NCBI GenBank assembly: GCA_013339895.1
Contig: JABACO010000005.1
Span: 5,900,528-5,964,527, forward strand
Length of the DNA: 64,000 bases
Reading direction: 5' to 3'
DNA from: Ephydatia muelleri
Taxonomy: Eukaryota > Porifera > Demospongiae > Spongillida > Spongillidae
Shown here: piece after piece, positions 24,257-34,636 of the stretch
Layout of the letters: every line of letters begins with the position of its first letter
Numbering within the stretch: the first letter of the stretch is position 1
Program-made: the position numbers and the translations under genes
The notes under the pieces: generated by a model
The model's input: the letters and a program-made list of their open reading frames with translations, nothing else
Database searches by the model: none
What the model was told of the DNA's origin: nothing

Positions 24257-24460
24257 GTGTGTGTGTGTGTGTGTGTGCGTGTGTGTGTGTGTGGTTTATG
24301 TGTGTGTGTGTGTGGTGTGTGGTTAATGTGTGTGTGTGTGTGTGTGGTTTATGTCTGTGTATGTGTGTGTGGTTTATGTGTGTGTATGTGTGTGTGTGTT
24401 GTGTGTGTGTGTGTGGTGTGTGTGTGTGTGTGTACATATGTGTATGTGTGTAGTATGAGT
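24257..24460 (+). repeat. (TG)n microsatellite, interrupted
   Basis: About 200 bp of TG runs broken by GGTTTATG words. It lies between the two convergent coding pieces. Poly-Cys/Val and His/Thr frames over it are composition artefacts. Confidence 0.97.
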
Positions 24461-24482
24461 AAGTAAATGCATTTCAATACTT

Positions 24483-25116
24483 TCATTTACAACTCTTACC
24501 TTCAACAGGATTCTGTGAAACGTTTGAGACATCTACCACATCTATCTCTTGTTCACCCGGATCATCTGTACTGCTGCACTCTGTACTAACTTGAATACTG
24601 CAAATGTCACTCAGTGGTATGGTAGTACGATCGTCTGCAGGTGCTGTTGTGGTGACATTAAAATGAAACAAGTACATGTACTATTAATTCATGTTTTGTC
24701 TTACAGCTGTCACAATCAGGATAAGTAAGCTTTCTTCCAGGGTGCTCAGGAGTCAGCCGCTTAGCCCCTGGTCTACACTGCCTAGTCTGAGGAGATGCCC
24801 CAGGACCACTTGAATCCTTAGTTCTCTTATTTGTAACCTGGACTTGTGAATTACTACCAGAGGCAGTGAGAGTGGGGTCTTTGTTCTTTTCGTAAGTAGC
24901 CTTGGCCTTGGCTGTTGTTCTAAAATACTCACCTGACATAAGTTTGTTTTTGCAAGGTATGCAAATGAACCTGGACAAACCATCAGAAGCCACTGGGACA
25001 TCAGCAACCTTGCTGAGCCTGTTTGCAAGATCTGATGCCAAAGATTCCTTCGAAAAAAGTGTGACATAATGTGTACGAGACATAACACTGTCACAAATTC
25101 TACAAGACTTTGACAT
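24483..25116 (-). CDS. ZAD-like zinc-finger protein, two exons, copy A
   Basis: Exon 1 runs 25116-24705 (start MSKSCRICDSVM just inside the right TIR), a 61-bp GT-AG intron follows (24704-24644), and exon 2 runs 24643-24483. Residues 5-60 have CRIC and, about 45 residues on, CIPCKNKL, the spacing of ZAD-type domains (two Cys pairs), which mediate dimerisation and chromatin or DNA association in insect zinc-finger proteins. The middle is Ser/Thr/Lys-rich and contains one further CDSC pair near the end of exon 1. The tail is acidic (STDDPGEQEIDVVDV). No C2H2 fingers or nuclease follow, so it may be the N-terminal part of a longer ancestral protein. Spliced length is about 190 residues. The frame is intact in both copies, which is unusual among the remnants here. 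Confidence 0.6.
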
Positions 25117-25335
25117 CGTATACGTATACGCGTCACGTGTGCGAAGTTTTTAATTTTATTCATAAACAATACCTTAACGAGGCAGACCGGATATGAGTTT
25201 GCTTACGGAACGGTTTACAAGCTACGTATACGATTACGTGTTTTTCAGGTAATGGCCAGCGCATGCGCACTAACATAGTGGCAATAGCTACCAGGCCGTC
25301 TTTTTTCCTAAACTTAAATTGACGGCATGGGGACG

Positions 25336-26119
25336 ACACTGTGTAAAAAGGGTTGTTATACTGTATAACACTGTTATACAAGTAGTTATACAGTATTTGT
25401 TATACACATTGCGTATAATTGTGTATAACTGTGTATAACGGCAGTGTGTGCTAATCAAAAAACCACAGTGTAAATAAGGGTTGTTATACACGCCTGTATA
25501 CAAGTATCTCAAAAATGCTAATTACATTCTACCGATCCGCGAGGGCGTAATTCGTTGCACACAAGTGAATGCTATTGTAGCTATTAACAATTTAATGTCA
25601 TCTTTCTAAATAATCATTGTACGCGAAATGAAGGAATAGAATTTGGACTCCAAGCGTTTGAAAAAGCGTTAGTGAAGACGCGCGAACTGCGTTCAGAAGA
25701 ATCTACTTTTGCATGGACAACTTTACTTTTCTCGCTTGGTAAGGGGTTGAACTACTTTCTTTCGTTTCCTTTTTAACATCGTATTGTTCCTAGTTGCGAT
25801 CGCGCGATTTGAATCGCCATTTTTTAGGCACTTCAAGGCCATTCGATCCTGTGCGTGTTTTGTGCGTTCTACTTTTTGTTATGTAAATTTGAAGATGATG
25901 AGAACTGTTGGAAGACACTTTGGAGTGGTGAAACTCGTTCCGTTGCGCGTAAGTAGTCGTTTGGATTATAATTACGTGGTTTTGAAAGAGTGAGATAGTT
26001 AAAAACTCAGTTGTGGCTCCTGTCAGTTGTTTGTGAGTGCCGTTTTCTAGATTCAATGCACTTGTGCTTTTCTGAAGTGCCTTCGATTTAGAGCACAATT
26101 TAATCTATTGTTGTCTGTG
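25336..26119. other. Non-coding part of the duplicated block, copy A
   Basis: It starts with a TATAC/GTTATAC-rich stretch (25345-25510) full of small inverted words (GTTATACAGTATAAC type), followed by unique DNA. It matches 49663-50449 closely. No gene was recognised. Confidence 0.6.
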
Positions 26120-26670
26120 TCTGTGTCCATAGTCGCCTGATATGTGTGCAATGTTGCTAGTCTGTGTTCAAGTAGTCTACATCAGTGTTGCTTGGTGTTT
26201 GTGCATCAGTGTTGCTTGGTGTGTATATCTGTGTATGTGCATCAGTGTTGCTAGGTGTGTATACATCAGTGTTGCTTAGTGTGTAGTTTCTATGTGTGTG
26301 TGTGCATCAGTGTTGCTAGGTGTGTGTACATCAGTGTTGCTTGGTGTGTATGTCTGTGTGTGTGCATCAGTGTTGCTATGTTTGTGTGTGTTCATCAGTG
26401 TTGCTAGATGTGTGTACATTGATGTTGCTAGGTATGTGTGCATCAGTGTTGTTAGGTGTGTGTGCAACACTGTTGCTTGGTGTGTGTACATCAGTGTTTG
26501 CTAGGTGTGTGTGCATCAGTGTTGCTAGGTGTGTGTACATCAGTGTTGCTTGGTGTGTGTACATCAGTGTAGCTTAGTGTGTAGTTTCTATGTGTGTGTG
26601 TGCATCAGTGTTGTTACACTGTAGGTGTGTGTACACAGTGTTGCTTGGTGTGTATGTCTATGTGTGCAAA
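26120..26670. repeat. Minisatellite of about 24 bp, copy A
   Basis: Units are variants of CATCAGTGTTGCTAGGTGTGTGTA. It forms the right end of the duplicated block and abuts an unrelated coding remnant at 26650-26898. The same array, much interrupted, occurs at 50450-55508. Confidence 0.9.
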
Positions 26671-26898
26671 GCGATAATTTATGGCTTTTGTGAAACGTAC
26701 AATGAAGCTATCAATAAGTAATCCAAACACACCTTGCTGTGCCAAAAGCCTACGAAGCTGAGTTGTAGTTGTTTCCTTGTCAAGCTGCAGTTGAGCCTCC
26801 ATGATCCTCTTCACCTCCTCTTTATGGACTCCCAGATCCATGGCAATGTGAGAACATTCCACGGTTTCTAGCCTTTGAAGAAAACAGTATATACCCAC
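26650..26898 (-). pseudogene. Possible Tc1-like transposase HTH remnant
   Basis: The minus strand reads SHIAMDLGVHKEEVKRIMEA and then QLQLDKETTTTQLRRLLAQQ. A DxETTxxQLxxLL motif after a short helical stretch resembles the linker between the helix-turn-helix domain and the DDE domain in Tc1/mariner-like transposases; this is recalled, not searched. The DDE domain is absent. The reading ends in the minisatellite. It could instead be one exon of another gene. Confidence 0.35.
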
Positions 26899-28904
26899 AT
26901 GACTTACCCCGTATCCCCTCCCCCAACAACAAATTTCTAATCGCTCTACTAGTACGGCCGTGTTGATGGTAAAACAGAACTCTTTGCTTCACGTACGCCA
27001 AAATTTTAATGCCAGATGAAAACTACAGACAGAAATGTTAAGCCTTCGCAGCGCTTTTACTATATCGTACCATTGCATATGGTGATATGCGAGGTGAAAT
27101 GACACAGCTGCTGAGGCCTCTCTGTGCCTGCAGCTGTATTGGACACTAGTCCTGAACTTGTTATCATGTTAACTGTAGTACGAACAACGTTACGAAAGTA
27201 CAAAATTACTTTGCATTAACACTATTGACAAATACTGCAGATATAATCAAAACCATCTATAACTTACGCACGGTTCTTTTTCTTTTTCTTGTTAATGTTG
27301 GTAGTACTAGTACAGCTGGTAAGTGTAACAATAATGATACAGATATAAGGGCACTATTATATAAATATACGGGATCATTTAGAAAAAGGACCTAAAACAT
27401 TCTCGGGAAGTCTGGAATGCCTTGAACAAATGGTTATTACGCAGTGGAGTTTTAAGGTACTGAATTTGCAATAAGCAATACATTTTCACGCAAGAGTTGT
27501 GCTTCTTTGCTTGTCTTGGAAAGTACAAATTATATGTGTTAGGTCCCTTTCCATGTAAACACCAACATACATTGAAAATTATTACAGATGAACGAATACA
27601 TTTTGCCATCCAAATGTTTTGTGCGATAAACAAGCATTGTCAATACTCAGCATTTGTTTGGACTAACATACTATGATTTTAGTACACTGTAACACACTAG
27701 GTACTGATGCATCTAGTAGTGTTACCTTTTATGGGCATTCTTCTCGTTGGTCTTGTTGCTGTTTAGTAGTAAATAAATAACAATATTGGTACAGTCAACC
27801 CTCAATATAAGGACACATCTACATAGGCAAATCCCTACTGGAAATATTAACTAAGAGAAATGTGCACCTAATCATTCACACTGTGTGTTTAGATTCACAG
27901 TGTTCCAAATGAAGAGATGAAAGAAATGACACCTTCAGGCAATATGCAAGGGAACCAGATTTTAACATTCAACCATTATTTCTTAGCAGTTGTAGTTCAA
28001 GCTATGATGCTACATTGGCTACAGTACAGTGTCTTGATTTCTGAATAATGATGCTTTGCGCCAATTCAGAGTTACGGATTTAAGAATTAGCATTACACAA
28101 TATAGCCTGGCAAAATGTTGCTTCACTGATTGCTTGGCTTGTTCTAGTCTTAAGAGTTTGCAGAATGTTCTCCATGCTATGCCTAAGGAAGCTCAAATTT
28201 CCTCCCAATAAACTGTATTAATGCTACATGTATGTACCCTGTGGTCAAAATAAATATACCAACTCATTGTAAACGAGTAAGATGACTCATACAGTTTACA
28301 TCTAAACCCTTTGCAGAATAAGTATGGGGCTATGGGGGAATATGTCTGGTAAGCTTTGCAAAGTTTTAATAACTCAGAGGAATTCATTATTGACATTGTC
28401 ACATGATAAAAGCAATTTGTTGCTGTGTTACATATCCAAGTTCCTGTTAACGTGCACTTCACAATGAAGGTCATTGAACTAACGCATAGAGTGTAATGGA
28501 TATCTCTATGAAGGTTAACGGGTTAACCTAGGTTAATGTGGGTTGTACTTCACGCATGCGCACCTAGTGGTGCAGGAGCGAAGCGAAGTGCGAGGATATA
28601 TCTTCGTTGGTGGTGGCGTTCGGGAGGCAGACCTCCAGAAAATGGTGGAGGAAATGGTGGGGAGAGCACTGGAGGCCCAGAGAGCGGAAAGAACACGAGT
28701 GCAACTCACACCTGGTAGGACTTAAGCTAAGGGTCTTGTAGAGTTATCTCTCCTTCATGGGGATGACGGGCTTCGGCCCACTAGGCTCACTGATTGGCCA
28801 CAGACATGGCAACGCGCAAAGGGATTAGTTTTCGCATTTTGTGTAGTTGTTTTGTGACTCAATTCTCGACTCAGTCGGAATGGGCGCTTATTTATGGCAT
28901 GTGC
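26899..28904. other. Long stretch without a supported gene
   Basis: Mostly AT-rich unique DNA. At 27791-27821, ACAGTCAACCCTCAATATAA then GGACACA resembles the terminal sequence of pogo/Tigger-type elements (CAGTxxAACCTCxxTATAAxGGACA). No partner end was found. At 28570-28725 a GC-rich open stretch (YIFVGGGVREADLQKMVEEM) may be coding in origin, but I do not recognise it. Confidence 0.45.
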
Positions 28905-29262
28905 CTAACATACCCAGCGGGTATCAAGCGAGACCTCGATTACTACTCCGGCGAGTAGGACTAACGTATTTGTGTACCTCGGGATCGTGAAGCCTCGAGC
29001 ACTAGTAGCGTAACCAATCGTATTTGCCCGACATACCCCAGCGGGTATCGCGCGTGAAGCCTCGAGTTCTACTCCAGCGAGTAGCGTAACCAATCGTACT
29101 TGCCCGCGACATACCCCAGCGGGTATCGCGCGTGAGGCCTCGAGTACTACTCCAGCGAGTAGCGTAACCAATTGTATTTGCCCAACATACCCCGGCGGGT
29201 ATCTCGCGCGAAGCATCGAGTTCTACTCCAGTGAGTAGTGTAACCAATCGTACATGTATTTG
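28905..29262. repeat. Tandem repeat of about 75 bp, nearly five units
   Basis: The unit contains GCGTAACCAATCGTATTTGC, ACATACCCCAGCGGGTATC and GCCTCGAG. CGGGTATC with upstream TACCC makes a small inverted word in each unit. Reading frames over the array repeat the same short peptide and are not treated as genes. Confidence 0.9.
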
Positions 29263-29302
29263 CCCCGAAATCTCTGTAGTACATGTACTGGGTGTAAATA
29301 TA

Positions 29303-30054
29303 TGGGTCAGTTTCCGAGAAAATGAAAAGTGGCGTATATATATATAAAGTTATAAAAATTCTTCACGTTTCAATCGCTAAAACTCCATAACGGTTTAAGC
29401 AATCAACTTCCTATTTCAGACACTTTGTGCCACACCGCTTCTCTCTACGGCTATCGACCTTGGTGTCTTACCCTTGCTCCTTGCCGACGTTACATACACA
29501 GTACTCTGAGGGGTTCAAAATCCAGGTAGCTCCCTGCAGGAATATCCAAATCGCTTCAAAATTGATATGGACGTATAGCAATGCAAAGCAAGTCCATGTT
29601 TCCTGCTCGAATCGCGCCTTTCTTAGTCCCACTCGAGAGAATGGAAGCGATTCAAGGACTGAGAAAGGCGCGATTTGAGCGGGAAACGTGGACTTACTTT
29701 GCATTGCTGTATCTCCATAACGGAAGAGGTAAAAATCAACGATCTGCAGAAATCAATAGTGACAGGACTCCTTTACGTGCATATCGATTTTGAAGCGATT
29801 TGGACATTCCTGTGGGAGCTACCAGGATTTTGAACCCCTCGGGGTACTGTGCCTTGTAATCTTGTAATGTCGGCAAGGAGCAAGGGTAAGACACAAAAGA
29901 CGATACACGTAGAGAGAAGTGGTGTGGCACGAAGTGTTCGAAATAGGAAGTTGATTGCTTAAACCGTTATGGAGTTTTAGCGATTGAAATGTGAAGCATT
30001 TTTATTACGTTTTATATACATACGCCACTTTTCATTTTCTCGGAAACTGACCCA
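29303..30054. mobile_element. Giant foldback MITE, 752 bp, TA target duplication
   Basis: It starts TGGGTCAGTTTCCGAG and ends with the reverse complement, with TA on each side. Inverted matching continues nearly to the middle; GCGCCTTTCTTAGTC pairs with GACTGAGAAAGGCGC around a loop near 29630-29660. The element is thus almost one hairpin of about 360-bp arms with some mismatches. The TA flank suggests Tc1/mariner-type mobilisation (inference). Confidence 0.85.
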
Positions 30055-30077
30055 TATAATAATAAAGAATATATATA

Positions 30078-30317
30078 TGGGACAGTTTCCGCGAAAATTG
30101 CCCCACGGTTAAAATGCTTCGCGTTTGAATCGCTATAACTTCCCAACAAATAACGCTATCGACTTCTATTTTCAACACTTCATACTACACCATTTCACTA
30201 TGAAGTGTTGAAAATAGGAAGTCGATAGCCCTATCTGTTGGGAAGTTATAGCGATTCAAAAGCGATGCATTTTTATAACATTTTAACCGTGGGGCAATTT
30301 TCGCGGAAACTGTCCCA
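30078..30317. mobile_element. Hairpin MITE, 240 bp, TA target duplication
   Basis: It starts TGGGACAGTTTCCGCG and ends with its reverse complement, flanked by TA (30076-30077 and 30318-30319). Arms of about 110 bp surround a 14-base loop (between CAACACTTCATA and TATGAAGTGTTG). The terminal words are close to those of the neighbouring 752-bp element, 23 bp away, so they are one family at two sizes. Confidence 0.9.
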
Positions 30318-30365
30318 TACATATATATATATTATTATTATAGTAATAATAATAAAAATAATAAC

Positions 30366-30630
30366 AGTCCTTGAAGCAACGGAGAGCAGGAAACACCAGG
30401 CCAATGACGACAAGTGCTCAGCTCTAGGGTGGGTCTCAACCCCTCTAGTAGTTGATTCCTATGGGGCTTGGGGTAAAGAGGCTTCTACTTTTTTTTAACT
30501 AGTTGCAGCTCGGCTTGCTATCCACAAGTCCCTGCTGAAGTCACAGGCTTCTTTCGAACTGTTCTCCAACTTAAGCATTTGTTTAATTAGAGCGAATGCT
30601 AGAGCCATTCTCCGAAGAGTGTAGAACCGT
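30366..30630 (+). mobile_element. LINE 3' tail fragment
   Basis: The plus strand reads ATESRKHQANDDKCSALGW and DSYGAWGKEAS, the same tail as residues 320-352 of the reading frame on the minus strand at 30838-32049. One stop follows the KEASTFF stretch. It is followed by an ATT-rich run (30651-30665). It lies in the opposite orientation to its larger neighbour 200 bp away. Confidence 0.75.
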
Positions 30631-30837
30631 ACCTGTGTGCTTAATATTGTATGTATTATTATTATTATAAATCCTGGTATGTTACATATACAGATTCTTA
30701 GGCAAATACACATAGAAGGATCAATAATAAAACGTGCAAACAAAAAAATAATATATATATAATAATGAATGTTCAAATAAATGCACATTATTATTTACAT
30801 CCTTATTTCAATATAAATGCACCAGATAATAAAAGGT

Positions 30838-32085
30838 TTATGGCGGAGGAGCTATCCTAGAAAGGATAGCTGTGGTATTGGCACACACAAGGTTGAGATT
30901 CAGCCGACCATAGATCTCGTGGAGTATGGTGGACTTTGGCCGGCATGTGGAGGTGGCAAGTCTGGAGGCTACAGAAGAGATGATGGCTGTGGCTTCCTTT
31001 CCCCAAGCCCCATAGGTTTCCACTACCATAGGGACACATACCCAACCTAGTTCAGAACATTTAGGGTCATTGGCTTGGTGCTTCCTAGCCTCGGTGGCCT
31101 GGGCTGCAGCGGTGGCCGACACTCCCGCTTCCAACAAAGTGACAGGATTAAGCGGTGAGGTGATGCTCACATCTAATGCTGCAGTTCTGCCCAAGAACCA
31201 GTTGGGAAGTAAGATGTCAGCTGGACGGGTCTTGCTGTGGTCTCTGCTAAGATTATTGCCAACTTCTACCTTAACCCCTATGTGCGCCCGACGACAGGTT
31301 TCTACCAGGATGTCCCTAATCCTATTATGGCGAGACACCACATCTCCACCATACTTGCAGGTAACTGCATGGTGGCCAAGGTGATCAAGTGTACTACCTG
31401 GGCACAGTGCACATTGGGAGCCCTCTGAGGTGTCAAGTCCAAGCCACCATTTGATGGCCACCTGGAAAATAGGGGGATCCAAGTGAAGCCCCAAGTTCTC
31501 AGAGGGCACAACTGAAAGCCAGGATGCAGCATGGGGGGAGAAAACTGACAGAAGGCGTGCCTTGTCGGCTACCGGTGATGAATTCAGTAGCATGTTGAAA
31601 ACACGATCATCCAACTTACCAGAAAGGTATTTCCGGGAGACTGATGAAGTGAGGAGAGACTCAACACTGACTGCATCTACAGGTGAGACCAAGCTGTTGA
31701 ATGTCTCTATTGCTTGAGACAGATGGTGAGATGACTGCAGACCAAAACCAGATGAGCATAAGGAGGAGATGAAAGCTGCCGATGAGTGGCGGGACAATGA
31801 CCGAAACCCAAGGCCCCCTCTACTTGGACTAAGCTGAGCTTGTTGCCATGCTGTATCAGACATGTCTACCCCAATGCATCGACAGAAGGTCATTCGGATA
31901 TCATCATCGATAAGAGCAAAGACTTTAGATGTGAGTGTTGATGGAGTTGCCCTTGCCAGATGTACCAGTTTGCAAAATGCCCCACAAAGACGAAGAAGGA
32001 TTACTGCAACCTGCGGATCAACTATCCCAACCTCCTCAAGTAGTGACAATAGGATCTTTGCTTTGGTGTGTTTTTTGGAAATAAT
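30838..32085 (-). CDS. LINE ORF2 C-terminus with CCHC finger and restriction-like endonuclease
   Basis: An open frame of 403 residues from 32049 (open a little further, to about 32080) to the stop at 30838. Residues 1-110 (ILLRLCGAFCKLVHL, QLSPSRGGLGFRSLS) resemble the thumb region after the RT of LINEs. C213-x2-C216, H226/H227 and C231 form a CCHC finger. E262, RPAD at 275-278 and D293 fit the PD-(D/E)xK endonuclease that nicks target DNA in R2-type LINEs. The RT palm with its catalytic Asp residues is missing, so this is a 5'-truncated copy. Absence of stops over 1.2 kb suggests recent insertion. The clade (R2/Utopia-like or another RLE clade) is inference. Confidence 0.7.
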   Translation of the reverse strand: MISKKHTKAKILLSLLEEVGIVDPQVAVILLRLCGAFCKLVHLARATPSTLTSKVFALIDDDIRMTFCRCIGVDMSDTAWQQAQLSPSRGGLGFRSLSRHSSAAFISSLCSSGFGLQSSHHLSQAIETFNSLVSPVDAVSVESLLTSSVSRKYLSGKLDDRVFNMLLNSSPVADKARLLSVFSPHAASWLSVVPSENLGLHLDPPIFQVAIKWWLGLDTSEGSQCALCPGSTLDHLGHHAVTCKYGGDVVSRHNRIRDILVETCRRAHIGVKVEVGNNLSRDHSKTRPADILLPNWFLGRTAALDVSITSPLNPVTLLEAGVSATAAAQATEARKHQANDPKCSELGWVCVPMVVETYGAWGKEATAIISSVASRLATSTCRPKSTILHEIYGRLNLNLVCANTTAILSRIAPPP

Positions 32086-32885
32086 AGTAATAATAATACA
32101 AGCTCCCTAACTTGCTATTAATAGTTTAGTTGTACTTAGTGTATGTGTATGTAATAATGAATTATTATTACGAGTTCATAAATCCATACTATAATAATTC
32201 AACCGCGCGCAGTTGGGCAGTACTACTTTGAGTCTCATCTGCTTACTATCATATCCTTGTTCCTTGGACCAAACTCTTGCTTCTACCATTGGTACGTGTA
32301 GGCTGGCCACCTCATGCTACTTGCCATCTTTGGCCGAAGCCACGGGAGTGCGCTCTTTTTGGAAGACGTCTTTCCAGATGGCTGGACTTTGCGTTTGGGT
32401 GACGGAGCTGAGGGGTTGATCCCGGGAGTGGCCGCGAAAAGGGAGGAATCCCCTCTTCTGATTAGGGCTACACAAGGGGAACAGGACACCAAGGCTGCCT
32501 CCGAAGACCATGTGTATTTCTTACAAAACACGGAAGTCGGACGAGACTAGACCTGGCGCTTTGTCGAGGCATCTGATGGTGCAGTGGGAGGGTGAAGGAC
32601 GGCTTCCTTTTTGAGTGTATTGTGTATGTATAGCTGGTTATATATAATGTACAGTAGTGTATTAGTTCGTATGTCATGTGTATTTAACACTCATAATAAG
32701 TTTCAAATATGTTGCAAAAAAATAAAATAAAATAAAATAATTTTTATAAAAAAAATTTTTTAATCATATTCTTTTGACAATATATATAAATCATTATAAT
32801 CAAATAATAATAAGGGGATGCCTCATCGGGCAGCAATAGTTACCGCTTTCCTTTCTCTCTTGTCACATGCACAGAGTTTGGGTCA
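32086..32885. other. Region before the DIRS-like gag
   Basis: AT-rich with ATT/TAA runs at 32080-32175 and A/T tracts at 32715-32810. 32200-32580 is GC-richer but I recognise no protein. It may include the 5' end of the DIRS-like element; no terminal repeat was identified. Confidence 0.4.
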
Positions 32886-34636
32886 ATGCCATCGGGCATC
32901 GCGTTGGCACAAGCGGAAATTCCCCTGGCAAGCTCTCAGTCTGAAACTAGTCAGGCACCCGTGGCACCCTCAGTGATGCAGTTACCCGGGCCACATGACG
33001 TGTCAGACCAACCAAACGAGCTAGGAGTCTCGGTGGGCGAGGGGATGGCTCCAGTTCCAAGGAAGCTGGCTGAGAGGATATGGAGGTGGGAGTTTGTTGA
33101 GATGAGCGAGATGGTGGCGGAGAGTTGGTCCCAGAAAGTTGATGAAATCAGTGCAGGTGTACTAATGCCATCTCGTCGCAGGCGCCCAGTAACAGAGCTG
33201 GTCCCATGGATCCAATGTTTTACCACATACACCAGCGTGATGTCGCGAAAATAGCCAGAGGCAGTACCTGAACTGCTGGCATACATGGTAGGGATTATGC
33301 GTGCCAGCACTGAATATGGTCCATCCTGGTACTAGTACGACTCAGCATTTAGGTGACAGGCAGCTGGCACAGGGAACAAAATGTGGACTCGCATAAACCC
33401 AAGCTTGTATTCAGTGTGCTTCACTGGGAAGGCTCAAGGAATCCCCCGCTGCAGTACATGTGCGTCGATCGACCATATGGTCCGAGATTGCCCATTTTCA
33501 GCAAAATCTGACCTGGAGAGAACGCTGGAAGTGGTGTTTGCGGCATGTACAGCAAAATCAAACCCTGGTACACCAGGCGAGAGTGCTGGCAATCACTCGC
33601 AGGAGATTTGCCGGAGCTGGAACGATATGCGGTGTACATTTGCAAACTGCCGTTACCGTCATACGTGCCTGGGATGTGGTGGTAACCACCCACAAAAACT
33701 ATGCAGCCGGGCCCCAGCAGCCTCAGCTTGGTCAACAAGCAGGAAACAAACGCCCTAGGCCGGGGATGTAGTAACCTTCTTGGCTGTATGAACCTTTTTT
33801 AGGCTGTATGAGCCTTTAGGTTATATGTGCATGGTAGCATTTGTAACCATTGTGACTTACCACGCACGCGCAGTGTGATATCTAGTGATGCAAAGGTTGC
33901 TTAGCAGGAATTACATGATTTTTGTTGTTGTCTATTTTTTGGTATAGGCATCTATCAGTACATGGAGGACCTGTTGGCACTAGACCACTGTAGAGCTACA
34001 CCAGACACGTGGCACATGCCACCTCAGAATGGAAGCTACATTGTAACACCATTGGGATGGGTAGAGTGGGATGAAGCGCTGAACCACCACCCGGACCAGC
34101 AGTTCAGAGCCTACATTGTGTCTGGCCTGAGACAAGGTTTTCGAGTTGGGTTCGACTATGCTCACAGTGGTTGTCAAAGGGCTAGCAGTAATATGCATTC
34201 AGCCCGCGAGCATGCACAAGTCATTAGAGAGTACCTCGCAGTACAATGCTCGGAGGGAAGGGTGGTGGGACCACTCAACCCTCCATGGTCACAATCAATC
34301 CAGATCAGCCGTTTTGGCATAATACCAAAAGGGTCGACAGGTAAATGGCGCCTAATTTTGGATCTTTCGTCAACGGAGGGAGCCAGTGTTAACGCCGGGA
34401 TTAACAGGGAACTATGCTCCCTTAAGTATGCCACAGTTGACCGGGCAGCTGAGTCGGTCGTCCAACTTGGTTGAGGGGCTTTGATGGCCAAGATCGATAT
34501 CAAGGCGGCTTACCGGCTAATACCGGTCCATCCTGCGGACCGTTGGTTACTTGGGATGCAATTTGAGGGAGCTATTTTTATGGACATGGTACTACCATTT
34601 GGTTTAAGATCTGCCCCTAAGATTTTTAATGCAGTT

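Larger units (their letters stand above)
23775..25335. mobile_element. TIR element with helicase and ZAD-finger genes, copy A
   Basis: Left end CGTCCCCAGGCGGTCAATTT and right end (reverse complement) CGTCCCCATGCCGTCAATTT begin inverted repeats of about 130 bp that share CGGCCTGGTAGCTATTGCC, CGCATGCGCTGGCCATTACC and CGTAATCGTATAC. Two genes start just inside the repeats and point at each other, with a (TG)n tract between them. A copy lies at 48110-49662. Both sit in larger matching blocks (23719-26670 and 48076-51054). Target duplications were not recognised, so whether the TIR unit or the whole block moves is open. No transposase was found. Confidence 0.65.

Noticed and set aside
24208-24466. 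Cys/Val-rich and His/Thr-rich frames on both strands (also 48523-48860)
   Set aside because: They translate a (TG)n microsatellite and have no independent support.
26276-26577. Frames of the type MYTHQAT and MCVHQCCLV (also around 50388-51121 and 51916-52241)
   Set aside because: Translations of the 24-bp minisatellite, whose length is a multiple of three.
28905-29247. Frames of about 100 residues over 28905-29247
   Set aside because: They translate the 75-bp tandem repeat in shifted frames.
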